Shown: positions 1 through 8,767 of the stretch, piece by piece
How the letters are laid out: every line of letters begins with the position of its first letter
Numbering within the stretch: the stretch's first letter is position 1
From: Fen-1362 sp049516395
GTDB taxonomy: Bacteria > Planctomycetota > Phycisphaerae > Sedimentisphaerales > Anaerobacaceae
Direction: 5' to 3'
Assembly: GCA_049516395.1 (NCBI GenBank)
Contig: JBEKTD010000014.1
Location: 1 to 57,804, forward strand
DNA length: 57,804 nt
The notes under the pieces: generated by a model
The model's database searches: none
What the model saw: the letters and a program-made list of their open reading frames with translations, nothing else
Told to the model about the DNA's origin: nothing
Program-made: the position numbers and the translations under genes

Positions 1-70
1 CCATCGCACATATCACCTCGACCAGTGTTAACGCCCGCCGTAATCGGATTTTATCGTTTCTCTTAATCAT
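1..70 (-). CDS. Minor pseudopilin, N-terminal fragment (cut by window edge)
   Basis: Reading the minus strand from an ATG at 70 gives about 23 codons: a short basic leader rich in K and R, then ALTLVEVICAM. This is the start of a type IV prepilin-like helix: a small residue, a hydrophobic residue, then T-L-V-E with the conserved Glu at +5 of the mature protein. The rest lies outside the window. It follows three other pseudopilin genes on the same strand after a gap of about 275 bases, so it is probably the next minor pseudopilin (GspI, GspJ or GspK class, not resolvable) of the same secretion/pilus operon. No strong ribosome binding site is visible. Confidence 0.7.
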   Translation of the reverse strand, partial: MIKRNDKIRLRRALTLVEVICAM

Positions 71-152
71 ATTTTTTAGCGCATAAGGCCCAGTTCATCC
101 TTGGTATTTTTCGGCATAAAAAAGGGGCATCGTTCCCGAACCCAATGGGGCA

Positions 153-213
153 TTTCCTGAATTAAAGGGTGGTAATTTCCTGAATTCAAGGGAGGGTTTT
201 CAGAATTCAACGA
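153..213. repeat. Short degenerate tandem repeat between pseudopilin genes
   Basis: Three imperfect units with a period of about 22-23 bases begin near 153, 176 and 197. They share the core TTTCCTGAATT (TTTTCAGAATT in the third) followed by AAAGGG or CAAGGG-like bases. They lie in the 276-base gap between two pseudopilin genes. I see no ORF or hairpin terminator associated with them. Function unknown. Confidence 0.45.
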
Positions 214-346
214 TTAGAAACTCGTCTGAGAAAACACAAAAAAACAGCGATAAATCGCCATTTTGAACAGGTCCAACAGCTTTTATAGGACACAAAGGGG
301 TATTCAACTAAAGATACACGAGGGTTATTTGAAAGGTTCTGTAAGC

Positions 347-763
347 TTAAGAACGGTTGGCGATATAGGTGGTCAGAGTAACCTGGACCTCACTGGAAGA
401 CAGTACGCCGTTGCCGCTGTCATCGTATCCGACGGACACGGTTATCTGCTTCAAATAATTTGCGGTTATCGTGGTATCTGTAACATTGCAAAGATACGAA
501 CCGCTTAAAACAACGTTATTAGCTGTGAAAGAACCTGACGAACCAAAATTGTAGGCGGCATTGGCCCTTATGCTATCGAGTTTGCCCTGGGCGAGAACCA
601 AGGATTGTGTCTTTTGCTCGATTTGAGTTGACCACAGATTGGCTTTTGTGAGCGACACAAGAATAGGAGCCATCGCGACAATTAGCAACGCAGAGGCCAT
701 CATCACTTCGATTATGCTAAGCCCTTTGCGCCGTCGATTTGCTTTCGAGTATCTGTGGTACAT
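347..763 (-). CDS. Type IV prepilin-like minor pseudopilin (GspI/PilV-like)
   Basis: 138 aa. The leader contains basic RRRKG, cleaved before LSIIEVMMASALLIVAMAPIL. That is the classic prepilin peptidase site with Glu at +5 and a hydrophobic helix of about 20 residues. The rest is a short Ser/Thr-rich beta domain. The length and the SIIEVMMA form fit the minor pseudopilins GspI or PilV rather than the major one. Its ribosome binding site (GGGAGG) lies inside the last codons of the gene upstream (772-1233), which implies translational coupling. It would sit in the inner membrane and join the pseudopilus tip driven by the GspE/GspF machine encoded at 1840-4769. Confidence 0.8.
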   Translation of the reverse strand: MYHRYSKANRRRKGLSIIEVMMASALLIVAMAPILVSLTKANLWSTQIEQKTQSLVLAQGKLDSIRANAAYNFGSSGSFTANNVVLSGSYLCNVTDTTITANYLKQITVSVGYDDSGNGVLSSSEVQVTLTTYIANRS

Positions 764-771
764 TACTTCGT

Positions 772-1233
772 CTAACCTCCCGTGCTTTGAACAATGCCCG
801 TAGCGGATATAATTGTGATCGTATAAGTTCTGCCCTTGGATGAGACAGTAATTGGAGTTGCGCTGCTGCCGGTAAGCAGATTTCCCAAAGGCCCGAATTT
901 AAAAATGGAACCGCCCGTGCAGCTTACCGGCGAACCAATGGTAAGAGTATCCACAGCCGATCCGGAATTGACATCCACTATATTATAACTGGTGTAAGGC
1001 GAAGGGCCAAGCATTTGCAGATTATACCCCTTGGTATTGTTCGCTGCGTGAGAAATGGCCAGAGTGCGTGTCCGGCGCAGGTCGGTGATAATCTGTTTGG
1101 CAACTGTATCGGCCTGTTTGTGATAAAGAGCAGCAAAATTCAACCTCGGTATCGCTATAAATACAAAGGCACCCAAAATCGCGACCACAACAATCATCTC
1201 GACCAAGGTGAATGCCGTTCTTTTCACAGCCAT
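772..1233 (-). CDS. Type IV prepilin-like minor pseudopilin (GspH/FimT-like)
   Basis: 153 aa. After a short leader (MAVKRTA) the mature protein starts FTLVEMIVVVAILGAFVFIAIPRL, a canonical prepilin helix with Glu at +5. The downstream stretch DTVAKQIITDLRRTRTLAISHA has the pattern of GspH/FimT proteins (a helix rich in R-x-x-A just after the membrane segment). It ends in a beta-rich, Gly/Ser/Thr-rich domain. It is the second pseudopilin after the GspG-like gene, same strand, with the next gene's ribosome binding site in its last codons. Probable minor subunit of the pseudopilus. Confidence 0.8.
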   Translation of the reverse strand: MAVKRTAFTLVEMIVVVAILGAFVFIAIPRLNFAALYHKQADTVAKQIITDLRRTRTLAISHAANNTKGYNLQMLGPSPYTSYNIVDVNSGSAVDTLTIGSPVSCTGGSIFKFGPLGNLLTGSSATPITVSSKGRTYTITIISATGIVQSTGG

Positions 1234-1351
1234 TGTTTCGTTCCCGTCAATATAATCGAATGGGATGGCCGACAGATGCCTGCAGCCATCCCAAGATTTG
1301 TATCTTTGTCGCCACCCAGGTTTAACTTAAACCTGATCCCCCGGCCCTAAA

Positions 1352-1666
1352 TCAATGGGTATGGAACGCGACTCGGTTGGTAGTCGAGCTGAAAACATAC
1401 GCCGTGCCAAATGGACAGGCCGGCGCGCCATCCGGGAAGTAGTTCGTATCGCCCGTGAGGACAGCTAAGGTAGCCGGATAGGCGCCTTTATCATTATTAT
1501 ACACCTCGATGGATGTATTTAGCGTGTCAACGTTTGTATTGCACGCATTTCTCTTGGCACTGGTGGCGCTGTTGGTGATTCTCGGAATCGCAATCGCCGC
1601 CAAGGCGCCGAGAATAATGACCACAATCAGCAGTTCGATTAATGTTAAACCTTTTTTGCTACGCAT
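1352..1666 (-). CDS. Major pseudopilin-like protein (GspG/PilA-type)
   Basis: 104 aa. The leader MRSKKG is followed by LTLIELLIVVIILGALAAIAIPRITNSATSAKRNACNTNVDTLNTSIEVYNNDKGAYP, the typical GspG/PilA arrangement of methylated N-terminal helix then a helix leading to a 'YxxxxGxYP' turn. It is the shortest and most standard pilin here, so it is the best candidate for the major subunit. A strong ribosome binding site (AAGGAG, 6 bases before ATG) is present. It lies 172 bases downstream of the GspF gene in the same orientation. It lacks the H-X9-DG tail seen in the 28985-32983 array. Confidence 0.85.
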   Translation of the reverse strand: MRSKKGLTLIELLIVVIILGALAAIAIPRITNSATSAKRNACNTNVDTLNTSIEVYNNDKGAYPATLAVLTGDTNYFPDGAPACPFGTAYVFSSTTNRVAFHTH

Positions 1667-1839
1667 CTGTTTCTCCTTAAATAGTCTCGTTAACTAAAAG
1701 CATACAAGCTTGGCTAAACTAACTGATTTGGCTTCGACATAAAACGCCTTCGACTTAATCGAAAACCATTGTAAATCCACAAATCTCCGCGAATAATTTT
1801 TATCGCCCTTCGATTATGGGACCATTTCGCCGTTATATG

Positions 1840-3045
1840 CTACTTCAAATGCCCCATGTAATCGAACATCGGCAGATACGCGCCCATAAGAATCAATCCG
1901 ACAACGGCACCCATAATAAGCGTCAAAATCGGTTCAAGCTTCACAAGCAGCGAGCTTACTACCCGATCGATATCTTTATCAAGAATCTCGACTCCTTTGC
2001 CGAGCATCTCAGGAAGCATCCCAACCTCTTCGCCTGAGGAAGCCATTTGTATTATCACCGGCGGAAAAATATCATACCTTTTTAATGACGCAGACATTGG
2101 AGTGCCTGCCTGTATCGCCTTCTTCATTTCCGTAGTAATCTCGGTTATTTTGTGATTATGGGCAACTAAACTTGCCATATCCAGCGACTTAACCACTGAT
2201 ACGCCGACCGAGGAAAGCATCGCGAATGTCCGCATGAAGTTCGACGCAACCAGCATCCTGTTAAGCTTGCCAAACACGGGCACATTAAGTTTGAAATTGT
2301 CCCACTTTGCCCTGAACAAAGGGTTGGCAAACAATTTTTTAATGACGAACACAGATATTCCAATAACAATAATTATTGCCCACCACCAGTGCCTCACAAA
2401 CATACTTGACGCCACAAGGATGAGCGTGGGGCCCGGCATAGGCGCGTGAACCTGGGAATACAGCTTAGAGAAAACCGGTATAACGAAAGCAAGCAGGAAA
2501 GTAACAACCAACAGGCACATAACAGTAACCATTACAGGGTAAGCAAATGCGGCCTTGATTCTCTGCCTCAGCGCAACCTGCTTTTCAAGGTAAGATGCGC
2601 TCATTTCGAGGGTCTCGCTGAGTTTGCCGCCTAATTCGCCCGCTTCCACCATTCCAAGGAAGAAATCCGAGAATACGCCCTTGTGTTTGGCGAAGGCGAC
2701 CTTCAAACTTGCCCCTGCCCCCACGTCATCTTTCACCTCTGTCAATACATTTTTAAAGGCCGGGCTATCCGCCTGCTGCTCCAGCGTTTCAAGACACCTT
2801 AGAATCGGCAAACCAGCCGAGTACATACCCGCAAACTTATACGCGAAAGCAGCGACATCCGACTGCTTTACTCTGCCTGCTGCGCGACGTTTTTTAACGT
2901 CCTGTTTTCCACGCCTAGCTTTGACCAGGACATACCCTATTTTTTCCAATTCGTCGCGAAGCGCAGATTGGCTTTCCACATCGGTATAGGTACCCGTAAG
3001 CATCACGCCCTTGTTGTCTTTCGCCACGTATGTATAAACAGCCAT
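1840..3045 (-). CDS. gspF: Type II secretion / type IV pilus inner-membrane platform protein (GspF/PilC)
   Basis: 401 aa, normal for the family. It opens with the PilC-like AVYTYVAKDNKG motif, then two homologous T2SSF domains (about residues 70-190 and 270-390), each containing the acidic helix AGELGGKLSETLE or SGEEVGMLPEMLGKG. Three hydrophobic segments are visible: about 170-195, 220-237 and 372-394. It is the polytopic platform that couples the GspE ATPase to pseudopilin extraction from the membrane. Its ATG overlaps the stop of the upstream ATPase gene by one base (TAATG), so the two are translationally coupled. Confidence 0.93.
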   Translation of the reverse strand: MAVYTYVAKDNKGVMLTGTYTDVESQSALRDELEKIGYVLVKARRGKQDVKKRRAAGRVKQSDVAAFAYKFAGMYSAGLPILRCLETLEQQADSPAFKNVLTEVKDDVGAGASLKVAFAKHKGVFSDFFLGMVEAGELGGKLSETLEMSASYLEKQVALRQRIKAAFAYPVMVTVMCLLVVTFLLAFVIPVFSKLYSQVHAPMPGPTLILVASSMFVRHWWWAIIIVIGISVFVIKKLFANPLFRAKWDNFKLNVPVFGKLNRMLVASNFMRTFAMLSSVGVSVVKSLDMASLVAHNHKITEITTEMKKAIQAGTPMSASLKRYDIFPPVIIQMASSGEEVGMLPEMLGKGVEILDKDIDRVVSSLLVKLEPILTLIMGAVVGLILMGAYLPMFDYMGHLK

Positions 3046-4769
3046 TAATCCACCCTCAAATCCACAACCCGCATCAGCTCATCAATTGTGGTATTGCCGG
3101 CAAGCATATCGGCAATTGCGGCTTTCGTCAGCGTCCTCATTCCTTCCTGTATCGCCTGCTGTTTTATTTGCCCATCGCTGCAACCATCCGCTATCATTTT
3201 GCGAATCTGAGGGCTGACTGTGAGTATCTCAAAAACGCCTCTTCGTCCGCGATAGCCGGTGTTTCTGCAGCCATTGCAGCCCGTACCCTTATAAATCTGT
3301 ATATCTTTGTCGGGCAGGGACTTGTTGAAAACCATCGCCATTTCTTCCGCCGACGGAGTATATGGCTGTTTGCATTTGTCGCAGGTAGTTCTCACCAGTC
3401 GTTGCGCGACTGCGCCCAGCAACGCCGAAGCGACAAGGAAGGGAGCCACACCCAGATTTATCAAACGTGATACTGCACCTGCCGCGTCATTGGTATGCAG
3501 CGTGCTTAGAACCAGGTGTCCCGTCAAGGCGGCGCTGATTGCTATTTCCGCGGTCTCAGGGTCGCGTATTTCGCCGACAAGAATCACATTCGGGTCCTGT
3601 CGAACAATGCTTCGCAGTGCCGACGCGAAAGTCAATCCAGCGACAGACCTGACCTGCAATTGCGTGATGCCCTCAAGCCGGTATTCAACAGGGTCTTCGA
3701 CCGTCACGATATTCTTTTCGGGGACATTAAGCGTTTGCAATAAGGCATACAACGTAGTGGTCTTTCCGCAGCCGGTGGGGCCGGTCAACAGAATCATACC
3801 GTATGGATTTGCCGCAAGCCGTTTGAATTTCTGATTATCCTCCACCGAAGCCACGACCGAATCGAGCGACCACCGTAAAGAATGCTTGTCTAAGATTCTC
3901 ATCACAATTTTTTCCCCGCCGGTCGCCGGCAGAGACGAAACACGCAGGTCATAATCTCTGCTGTTATGCTGCACCGACATGTGTCCGTCCTGTGGCGCCC
4001 TTTTCTCGGAAATATCCATATCCGACATAATCTTGATATGCGATATAACCTCGAGCTGGGCCGAAGCCGGCACGTTTAGGGTATCTTGCAGAATGCCGTC
4101 GATGCGATATCGCACCCTCATATCCGAATCTCTGGGCTCAAGATGTATGTCGCTTGCGCGGGCGTCAATCGCGCCGTTTATTATTGACGCGACCAGCCGG
4201 GTAATCGGCGAATCGGAAACCTTTGCGGATTCACGCTCGACCTCGGTCAGTTTGCTTTCAAGCATCTTGTCGTCTTCGGTCCCCTGTCCCGGCTCCTGCT
4301 TAAGCCGCATCGAGACGATTGTCTGCTTGGTTACGTCGCGGACGCTGAAATGATAATTAATCGCCTGCTTTATAGCGTTCGGCGAAGCGGCAACCGGCGA
4401 TATTTCATAGCCCGTCTTCATCTCTATCTGGTCACGAACCGAGAGATTCAACGGCGAGCTCATCGCGACAAACAGACGCTTACCTTCCTTTTTAATTGGG
4501 ATGACGTTATTGTGGTTAACCATTTCATACGAAAGCAAATGGGCCGCCATCGGGTCTATCATATCCGGCGAAAGATTTACAAACTCGATATTGTTAGCAG
4601 CAGCAATAACCCTCGTGAGCTGTTCCTCATTCACGAGATTGCCCTTTTTGAGCACGCTTATCAAACTTTGCCCGGTTTGCCGCTGCTGGGCAATGGCCGT
4701 CTGCAAAGTAGCTTTATCAAGAATGTTCTCTTTAGTAATAAACGAAATTATCGGGTCTTGTTCTTCCAT
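3045..4769 (-). CDS. gspE: Type II secretion / type IV pilus assembly ATPase (GspE/PilB)
   Basis: 574 aa. An N-terminal MshEN/GspE-N type domain (about 1-150) is followed by the ATPase core: Walker A GPTGCGKTTT near residue 330, Asp box with VEDPVEYRLEG, Walker B ILVGEIRDPETA, and His box STLHTNDA. A tetracysteine zinc site (CDKC and CNGC) sits near residue 460-500, as in GspE and PilB. It powers pseudopilus assembly at the cytoplasmic face. It is the first gene of the minus-strand operon that runs off the left edge. Secretion versus pilus use cannot be decided because no outer-membrane secretin gene is in the window. Confidence 0.94.
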   Translation of the reverse strand: MEEQDPIISFITKENILDKATLQTAIAQQRQTGQSLISVLKKGNLVNEEQLTRVIAAANNIEFVNLSPDMIDPMAAHLLSYEMVNHNNVIPIKKEGKRLFVAMSSPLNLSVRDQIEMKTGYEISPVAASPNAIKQAINYHFSVRDVTKQTIVSMRLKQEPGQGTEDDKMLESKLTEVERESAKVSDSPITRLVASIINGAIDARASDIHLEPRDSDMRVRYRIDGILQDTLNVPASAQLEVISHIKIMSDMDISEKRAPQDGHMSVQHNSRDYDLRVSSLPATGGEKIVMRILDKHSLRWSLDSVVASVEDNQKFKRLAANPYGMILLTGPTGCGKTTTLYALLQTLNVPEKNIVTVEDPVEYRLEGITQLQVRSVAGLTFASALRSIVRQDPNVILVGEIRDPETAEIAISAALTGHLVLSTLHTNDAAGAVSRLINLGVAPFLVASALLGAVAQRLVRTTCDKCKQPYTPSAEEMAMVFNKSLPDKDIQIYKGTGCNGCRNTGYRGRRGVFEILTVSPQIRKMIADGCSDGQIKQQAIQEGMRTLTKAAIADMLAGNTTIDELMRVVDLRVD

Positions 4770-4935
4770 AATAGCCCTTCATCTTGACAGAGTTTCTCCA
4801 ACGACAGTGTTTATCGACACCACCGCCAGGCGACTTAAAAACAAAGACAGGAAGGCATTGCGAAACCGTCAAATACGCCGGGACGAACAGCTAAAGACCT
4901 ATAAAATTGGCATTTTCAGGGCGAAAGGAACAAGG

Positions 4936-6069
4936 TTAATTATTCAGATGCAGGATTTTGGCACCATCGAAGCCGTTGAATTTCGTCGAAGAAGCGGTAC
5001 TGTACGCTCCTATATTTTCCGTGAAAAGGCAGTCGCCGATTTCAAGATTGCCCGGAAGTTGTTCCGAAACAGAAATCTTGTCGAAACTATCGCAGGTAGG
5101 GCCAACAACGGCACATACTTCTTTTTTACCCTTCCGAAATGCGCGGAAATTGGGAATCCAATGGTCATACACCACGCCGGAAAACGTGTGATAAACCCCG
5201 TCGTTTATGTGGTAGAAGATTTTGCCGTCTCTTCTGGCCTTTCCTATTATTTCAGAAATCAGTACCGCCGAAGTCGCTACCATAAATCTTCCCGGCTCAG
5301 CTATAATCTCAATGTCGCCGGGAAAGAGGCGTTGGCATTCCGAATTTATCACCGCCGCGAGCTTTCCGAACTTGGGAACCTGAGAGTCGTAGGGCACAGG
5401 AAAACCGCCGCCGATATCGACAATTTTAAGATTGTAACCATTTTGGCGCGAATGATTGAAAATCTGAGATGTTATTGTCAGCGCGGCCGTGTAATTATCG
5501 AAATTGGTACACTGGCTGCCGACGTGAAAACTCAATCCCTCAACCACCAGCCCCAAGTCAAACGCCTGTTTTATGAGGTTATACGCGTCTGACGGCTCTG
5601 CGCCGAATTTCGAGCTCATCTCCACCTGCGAGCCGGTATCGGGAACCTTCAATCGCAAAACCAGGCCCGCCGTCTCACAGTGTTCTCGTATCTTCTTCAG
5701 CTCATCTATGCTGTCATAGGTAACAAGAGGCCGGTATCGTTTTATGTCCCTCAAGGTCGGCTTGTCTTTTATTGTGTTGGAAAAAATTATCTTGTCCCAG
5801 ATGTAAAAATCCTTGTCCTTCTCCTCGAAATGGCTGATGTATTTGTAAATCTGCATAAACTCATTGTATGAAGCGACGTCAAAACTGGCACCTTCATTGA
5901 ACAGCGTCTTGATTATCTCCTGTTCCGAATTGGCTTTGACAGCGTAATAGGCCTGCACCCTCGGCAGATTCTTTTTGAAAGTGCGGTAATTTTTCCTTAT
6001 CACGTCGTGGTCGATAATAAACAAGGGTGTCCCGTGCTTTGCCGCTAATTTGAGAAGTTCTTTTTTCAT
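4936..6069 (-). CDS. Group IV (fold III) PLP-dependent amino-acid decarboxylase, ornithine decarboxylase-like
   Basis: 377 aa, alanine-racemase-fold decarboxylase. Visible motifs: the PLP lysine in AYYAVKANSE (near residue 45), the histidine of FHVGSQ, the phosphate-binding GGGFP, EPGR, and the C-terminal active-site VGPTCDSFD, whose Cys-Asp pattern is that of ornithine/lysine decarboxylases rather than the CESGD pattern of diaminopimelate decarboxylase. Likely reaction: ornithine to putrescine. Ribosome binding AGGA precedes the ATG. It lies 15 bases downstream of the DHS-like gene, so the two probably form a polyamine operon. Lysine or other specificity cannot be excluded. Confidence 0.85.
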   Translation of the reverse strand: MKKELLKLAAKHGTPLFIIDHDVIRKNYRTFKKNLPRVQAYYAVKANSEQEIIKTLFNEGASFDVASYNEFMQIYKYISHFEEKDKDFYIWDKIIFSNTIKDKPTLRDIKRYRPLVTYDSIDELKKIREHCETAGLVLRLKVPDTGSQVEMSSKFGAEPSDAYNLIKQAFDLGLVVEGLSFHVGSQCTNFDNYTAALTITSQIFNHSRQNGYNLKIVDIGGGFPVPYDSQVPKFGKLAAVINSECQRLFPGDIEIIAEPGRFMVATSAVLISEIIGKARRDGKIFYHINDGVYHTFSGVVYDHWIPNFRAFRKGKKEVCAVVGPTCDSFDKISVSEQLPGNLEIGDCLFTENIGAYSTASSTKFNGFDGAKILHLNN

Positions 6070-6084
6070 ATCAATCCTGTTTTA

Positions 6085-7269
6085 TCAGGCCATTAACTTC
6101 CTGATTAGCTTCCTGAGCTTTTCAACCTCTTTGTTGTTTTCAAGATAGGACTTTATCAGCTTTTTACGCAGTTCTTCACCGCGGTAATACAATTTTTTGA
6201 GTTTTTTGGGGCTGGTGGTCTGAATGGTGTACGCAACCATAATCGGCAGGGCGACGGTAACGTCAAGATAAGCGGTAACGGTTTCTTCTAATTTGGTCGG
6301 GTCAATTTTGCCCCAGCTTGCCGCCTCACTCGGCGGCGCTCCCGATAAGCCGCCCGTATCGGGCCTGGCATCTGTTACGTTTATATCGTAATCCTGCCCC
6401 GCCTCCGGTATCATCAGGACTTCCTGAATCTGGGGCTCGGTCTGGAGCATAAAATTCTTGGGGCTTCCGCCGCCAATCAGGATGACGCCCGTCTTGCCGT
6501 TTTCATACTTTTTGGCGTTCAGTATTATCGCCGTAGAATCATTAACGTCGATGCTCGGATTTATTTTCAGCTTGAATGCGTCCTGCAAACCCGATGCCCC
6601 CGCCAGAAGCTCTATGCCTGCGACGTTCATACCGATTGTCGAATCGCCCGGCGACGATGTAAAGACGGGTATGCCGTTTCTGTAGGCCGCCGCTAATATG
6701 CTCACCTGACCGAGTTTGTGTTTTTCTTCGAGGTCGTTTAGGATTTTGCCCAGATGATGATAAAATTCCCGTGTGCCCATTTCTTTCTGGAATTCAGGTC
6801 TTATAAGTATCTCTCTGAGCTGTCTGTCGGTTTCCATCAGGACATCTTCATAATCAAAAAGGATGTCGTAAATTCTCGTTACGCCCTTGTCTCTCAAATC
6901 AACGTCATCAACCGTATGGCTGCCCCTGAACATAGGCAGATTGAACGCGTAATGTATGTCGTGATACATATTCGCGCCGGTAGCAACAAGCCAGTCAACA
7001 AAGCCGTGGTTCATCAAAGGAATTATCGCCGATGGTCCGAGTCCCGCGGGCGTTAACGCTCCCGCCAAGCTCATTCCAATCGTAACGTCCTCCTGGGAAT
7101 ATTTATCTTTCAACAACTGGCAGGCAGCCCTTAATCTTCCGCCGTTGTATGCGTCCAGATTGTCTATCAGCTTCGCTATATCCGTAGATTTCGAAATCGG
7201 CTCAGGGAGAATACGTTTGCCTGATAAATACTTTGCCTTATGCGGACAATTTTCCTTATGTTTTGCCAT
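6085..7269 (-). CDS. Deoxyhypusine synthase-like enzyme, probably homospermidine or related polyamine synthase
   Basis: 394 aa from the ATG at 7269, chosen because GGAAGGTGCAGG lies just before it; a GTG at 7290 would add seven residues. The fold is that of deoxyhypusine synthase: ATGANMYHDIH, GGGSPKNFMLQ with the lysine equivalent to the catalytic one, DARPDTGG and SGAPPSEAASWGKI. Bacteria lack eIF5A, so the eukaryotic/archaeal reaction is unlikely. Known bacterial relatives act on free diamines, for example transferring an aminobutyl group to putrescine to give homospermidine. Pairing with an ornithine-decarboxylase-like gene 15 bases downstream supports this. The exact product is inferred. 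Confidence 0.8.
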   Translation of the reverse strand: MAKHKENCPHKAKYLSGKRILPEPISKSTDIAKLIDNLDAYNGGRLRAACQLLKDKYSQEDVTIGMSLAGALTPAGLGPSAIIPLMNHGFVDWLVATGANMYHDIHYAFNLPMFRGSHTVDDVDLRDKGVTRIYDILFDYEDVLMETDRQLREILIRPEFQKEMGTREFYHHLGKILNDLEEKHKLGQVSILAAAYRNGIPVFTSSPGDSTIGMNVAGIELLAGASGLQDAFKLKINPSIDVNDSTAIILNAKKYENGKTGVILIGGGSPKNFMLQTEPQIQEVLMIPEAGQDYDINVTDARPDTGGLSGAPPSEAASWGKIDPTKLEETVTAYLDVTVALPIMVAYTIQTTSPKKLKKLYYRGEELRKKLIKSYLENNKEVEKLRKLIRKLMA

Positions 7270-7450
7270 TTTTATACCTGCACCTTCCACGTATTACACT
7301 TTTTCGTTCACAATAACATTGTTACCGTCAACCGCAGGCGGGCATTCTAATTTAACTATAAGCAAAAATCAACCGGCGACTCCGGCAATAACCGCCCCAA
7401 AGATTATGGGTAAATTTTCGGGGTTCGACCATATTGCCCGGTTTTTCAGA

Positions 7451-7555
7451 TTACTTTACGCAACGGGAAAGAAGAATGGTCCTGCCTTCCTGGCAGATAT
7501 TCTTTATGGCCATTGTCTCGCCGCTTGTCGATGGCCCAATAGAAACCATCGCGAC
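7451..7555 (-). pseudogene. Decayed fragment of a second substrate-binding protein gene
   Basis: Directly after the stop of the 7559-8743 gene, the minus strand encodes IGPSTSGETMAIKNICQ followed by EGRTILLSRCVK and a stop. This matches an internal segment of the intact neighbour (IGPSTTGETMAIKNICQ, then DSNTILIS). The two DNA copies, near 7471-7540 and 8341-8410, agree at roughly four bases in five. No start codon or remaining domains are visible, so this is a remnant of a paralogue once arranged in tandem, or the product of a partial internal duplication. Confidence 0.8.
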
Positions 7556-7558
7556 AAA

Positions 7559-8743
7559 TCAATAGTTATATATTGCAAAATTCCCGTCTTTAACGGTAAG
7601 TATCTCAAAGGCATCCAGCTCCAGCCCGTTGTGGTCCTGGGGCGAGAAGTTAAAGACGCCGGCTGTTCCGACGAGACCTTTGATGTTCTCAATAGCTTCG
7701 CGAACCTTTTCCTTGTCGAAGCTATTTGCCTTTTTGAGTCCCTCGACAAGAATCAGCACCGCATCGTAGGCGTAGCCGCCGAAGGCACTCACGTCCTCTT
7801 TGTACCGGCTCTCGTAATCCTTCTTGTATTCCACGAGGAGCTTTTTCTGCGGATTGTTATCAGGTAGCTGTTCAACAATCAGCAGGTGTCCGCAGGGGAA
7901 TATAGTGCCGTTTGCCGCCTCGCCGCCCGCCCGGACGTACCTGATATTGCCAAAGCCGTGACTCTGGAACAAGGGCACGTTCAAACCAATCTGTTTCATA
8001 TTCCTGGCGACCAAACTCTGTGCTGGAACTGTTGACCAGTTGACCACTGCCTGAACATCCTGGTTTTTCACCCTGGTCAGAATTCCTGTCAGGTCTGTTT
8101 CGTGCTCGTCATACGCCTCGGATATGGCAATGGTAACACCGGCAAGAGGTGCGAGATTGGCAAACTGTTTGCCGCCGGCTATTCCAAAACCGTCGTTGCT
8201 TGTTATTACACCTATCTTCTTAATACCTTTTTTCTTCATAACCTGGAAAATGCGCCTCACGGCATCGCTGTCTTTCTGCGGGGTTTTGAAAACATAACTG
8301 GCAACCGGGTTAACAATCTCCTCGGCTGCTGCACAGGAAATAAGAATGGTATTGCTATCCTGACAGATATTCTTGATGGCCATTGTCTCACCGGTCGTTG
8401 ACGGCCCGATTATCGCGAGAACTTTATCTTCTTCAATGAGCTGCTTTGCGAGCGAAATCGCATTCTCCGGTTTGCTGCCCGAGTCCTTCAGAATCAGTTC
8501 AATCTTCCTGCCGTTGACGCCGCCTTCCTTGTTTATCTTTTCAACAAACATTTCAGCGGTTTTCGCCTCTGGTCCTCCGAGATTCACTGCGTCTCCTGTT
8601 ACCGCGAAGATGGCGCCGACCTTGATTGTCCACCGTAAGGTGTCCCCTTTGGGAGGCGCGTCGGCTGCCCTGGCAAGCCCCGAAACACACAGGACAACCG
8701 CCACAACCATGAGTTCAATAACTTTCATAAACCGATTTCTCAT
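7559..8743 (-). CDS. ABC transporter substrate-binding protein, branched-chain amino acid type (LivK-like)
   Basis: 394 aa from the ATG at 8743, preceded by AAGGAAGAG; an upstream ATG at 8767 lacks such a site. It has a signal peptide (MRNRF start, hydrophobic core, cleavage near LARA-ADA). Then comes the periplasmic-binding fold of the LivK/Leu-Ile-Val family: VGAIFAVTGDAVNLG, AEMFVEKINKEGGVNGRKIELILKDS, IGPSTTGETMA and a lobe with AVVNWSTVPAQSLVARNMKQIGL. It would capture an amino acid, amide or similar ligand outside the cytoplasmic membrane. No permease or ATPase genes are adjacent, so the transport partners must lie elsewhere, or it serves a sensory role. Confidence 0.85.
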   Translation of the reverse strand: MRNRFMKVIELMVVAVVLCVSGLARAADAPPKGDTLRWTIKVGAIFAVTGDAVNLGGPEAKTAEMFVEKINKEGGVNGRKIELILKDSGSKPENAISLAKQLIEEDKVLAIIGPSTTGETMAIKNICQDSNTILISCAAAEEIVNPVASYVFKTPQKDSDAVRRIFQVMKKKGIKKIGVITSNDGFGIAGGKQFANLAPLAGVTIAISEAYDEHETDLTGILTRVKNQDVQAVVNWSTVPAQSLVARNMKQIGLNVPLFQSHGFGNIRYVRAGGEAANGTIFPCGHLLIVEQLPDNNPQKKLLVEYKKDYESRYKEDVSAFGGYAYDAVLILVEGLKKANSFDKEKVREAIENIKGLVGTAGVFNFSPQDHNGLELDAFEILTVKDGNFAIYNY

Positions 8744-8767
8744 AACGCTCTTCCTTTCCCGTATCAT

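Noticed and set aside
263..508. 81-codon plus-strand ORF at the left end
   Set aside because: Antisense to the 347-763 pseudopilin, without a ribosome binding site or recognisable domain.
4501..5592. 363-codon plus-strand ORF
   Set aside because: It lies opposite the decarboxylase gene and the start of gspE, has no family pattern and a basic, low-quality composition typical of an antisense shadow.
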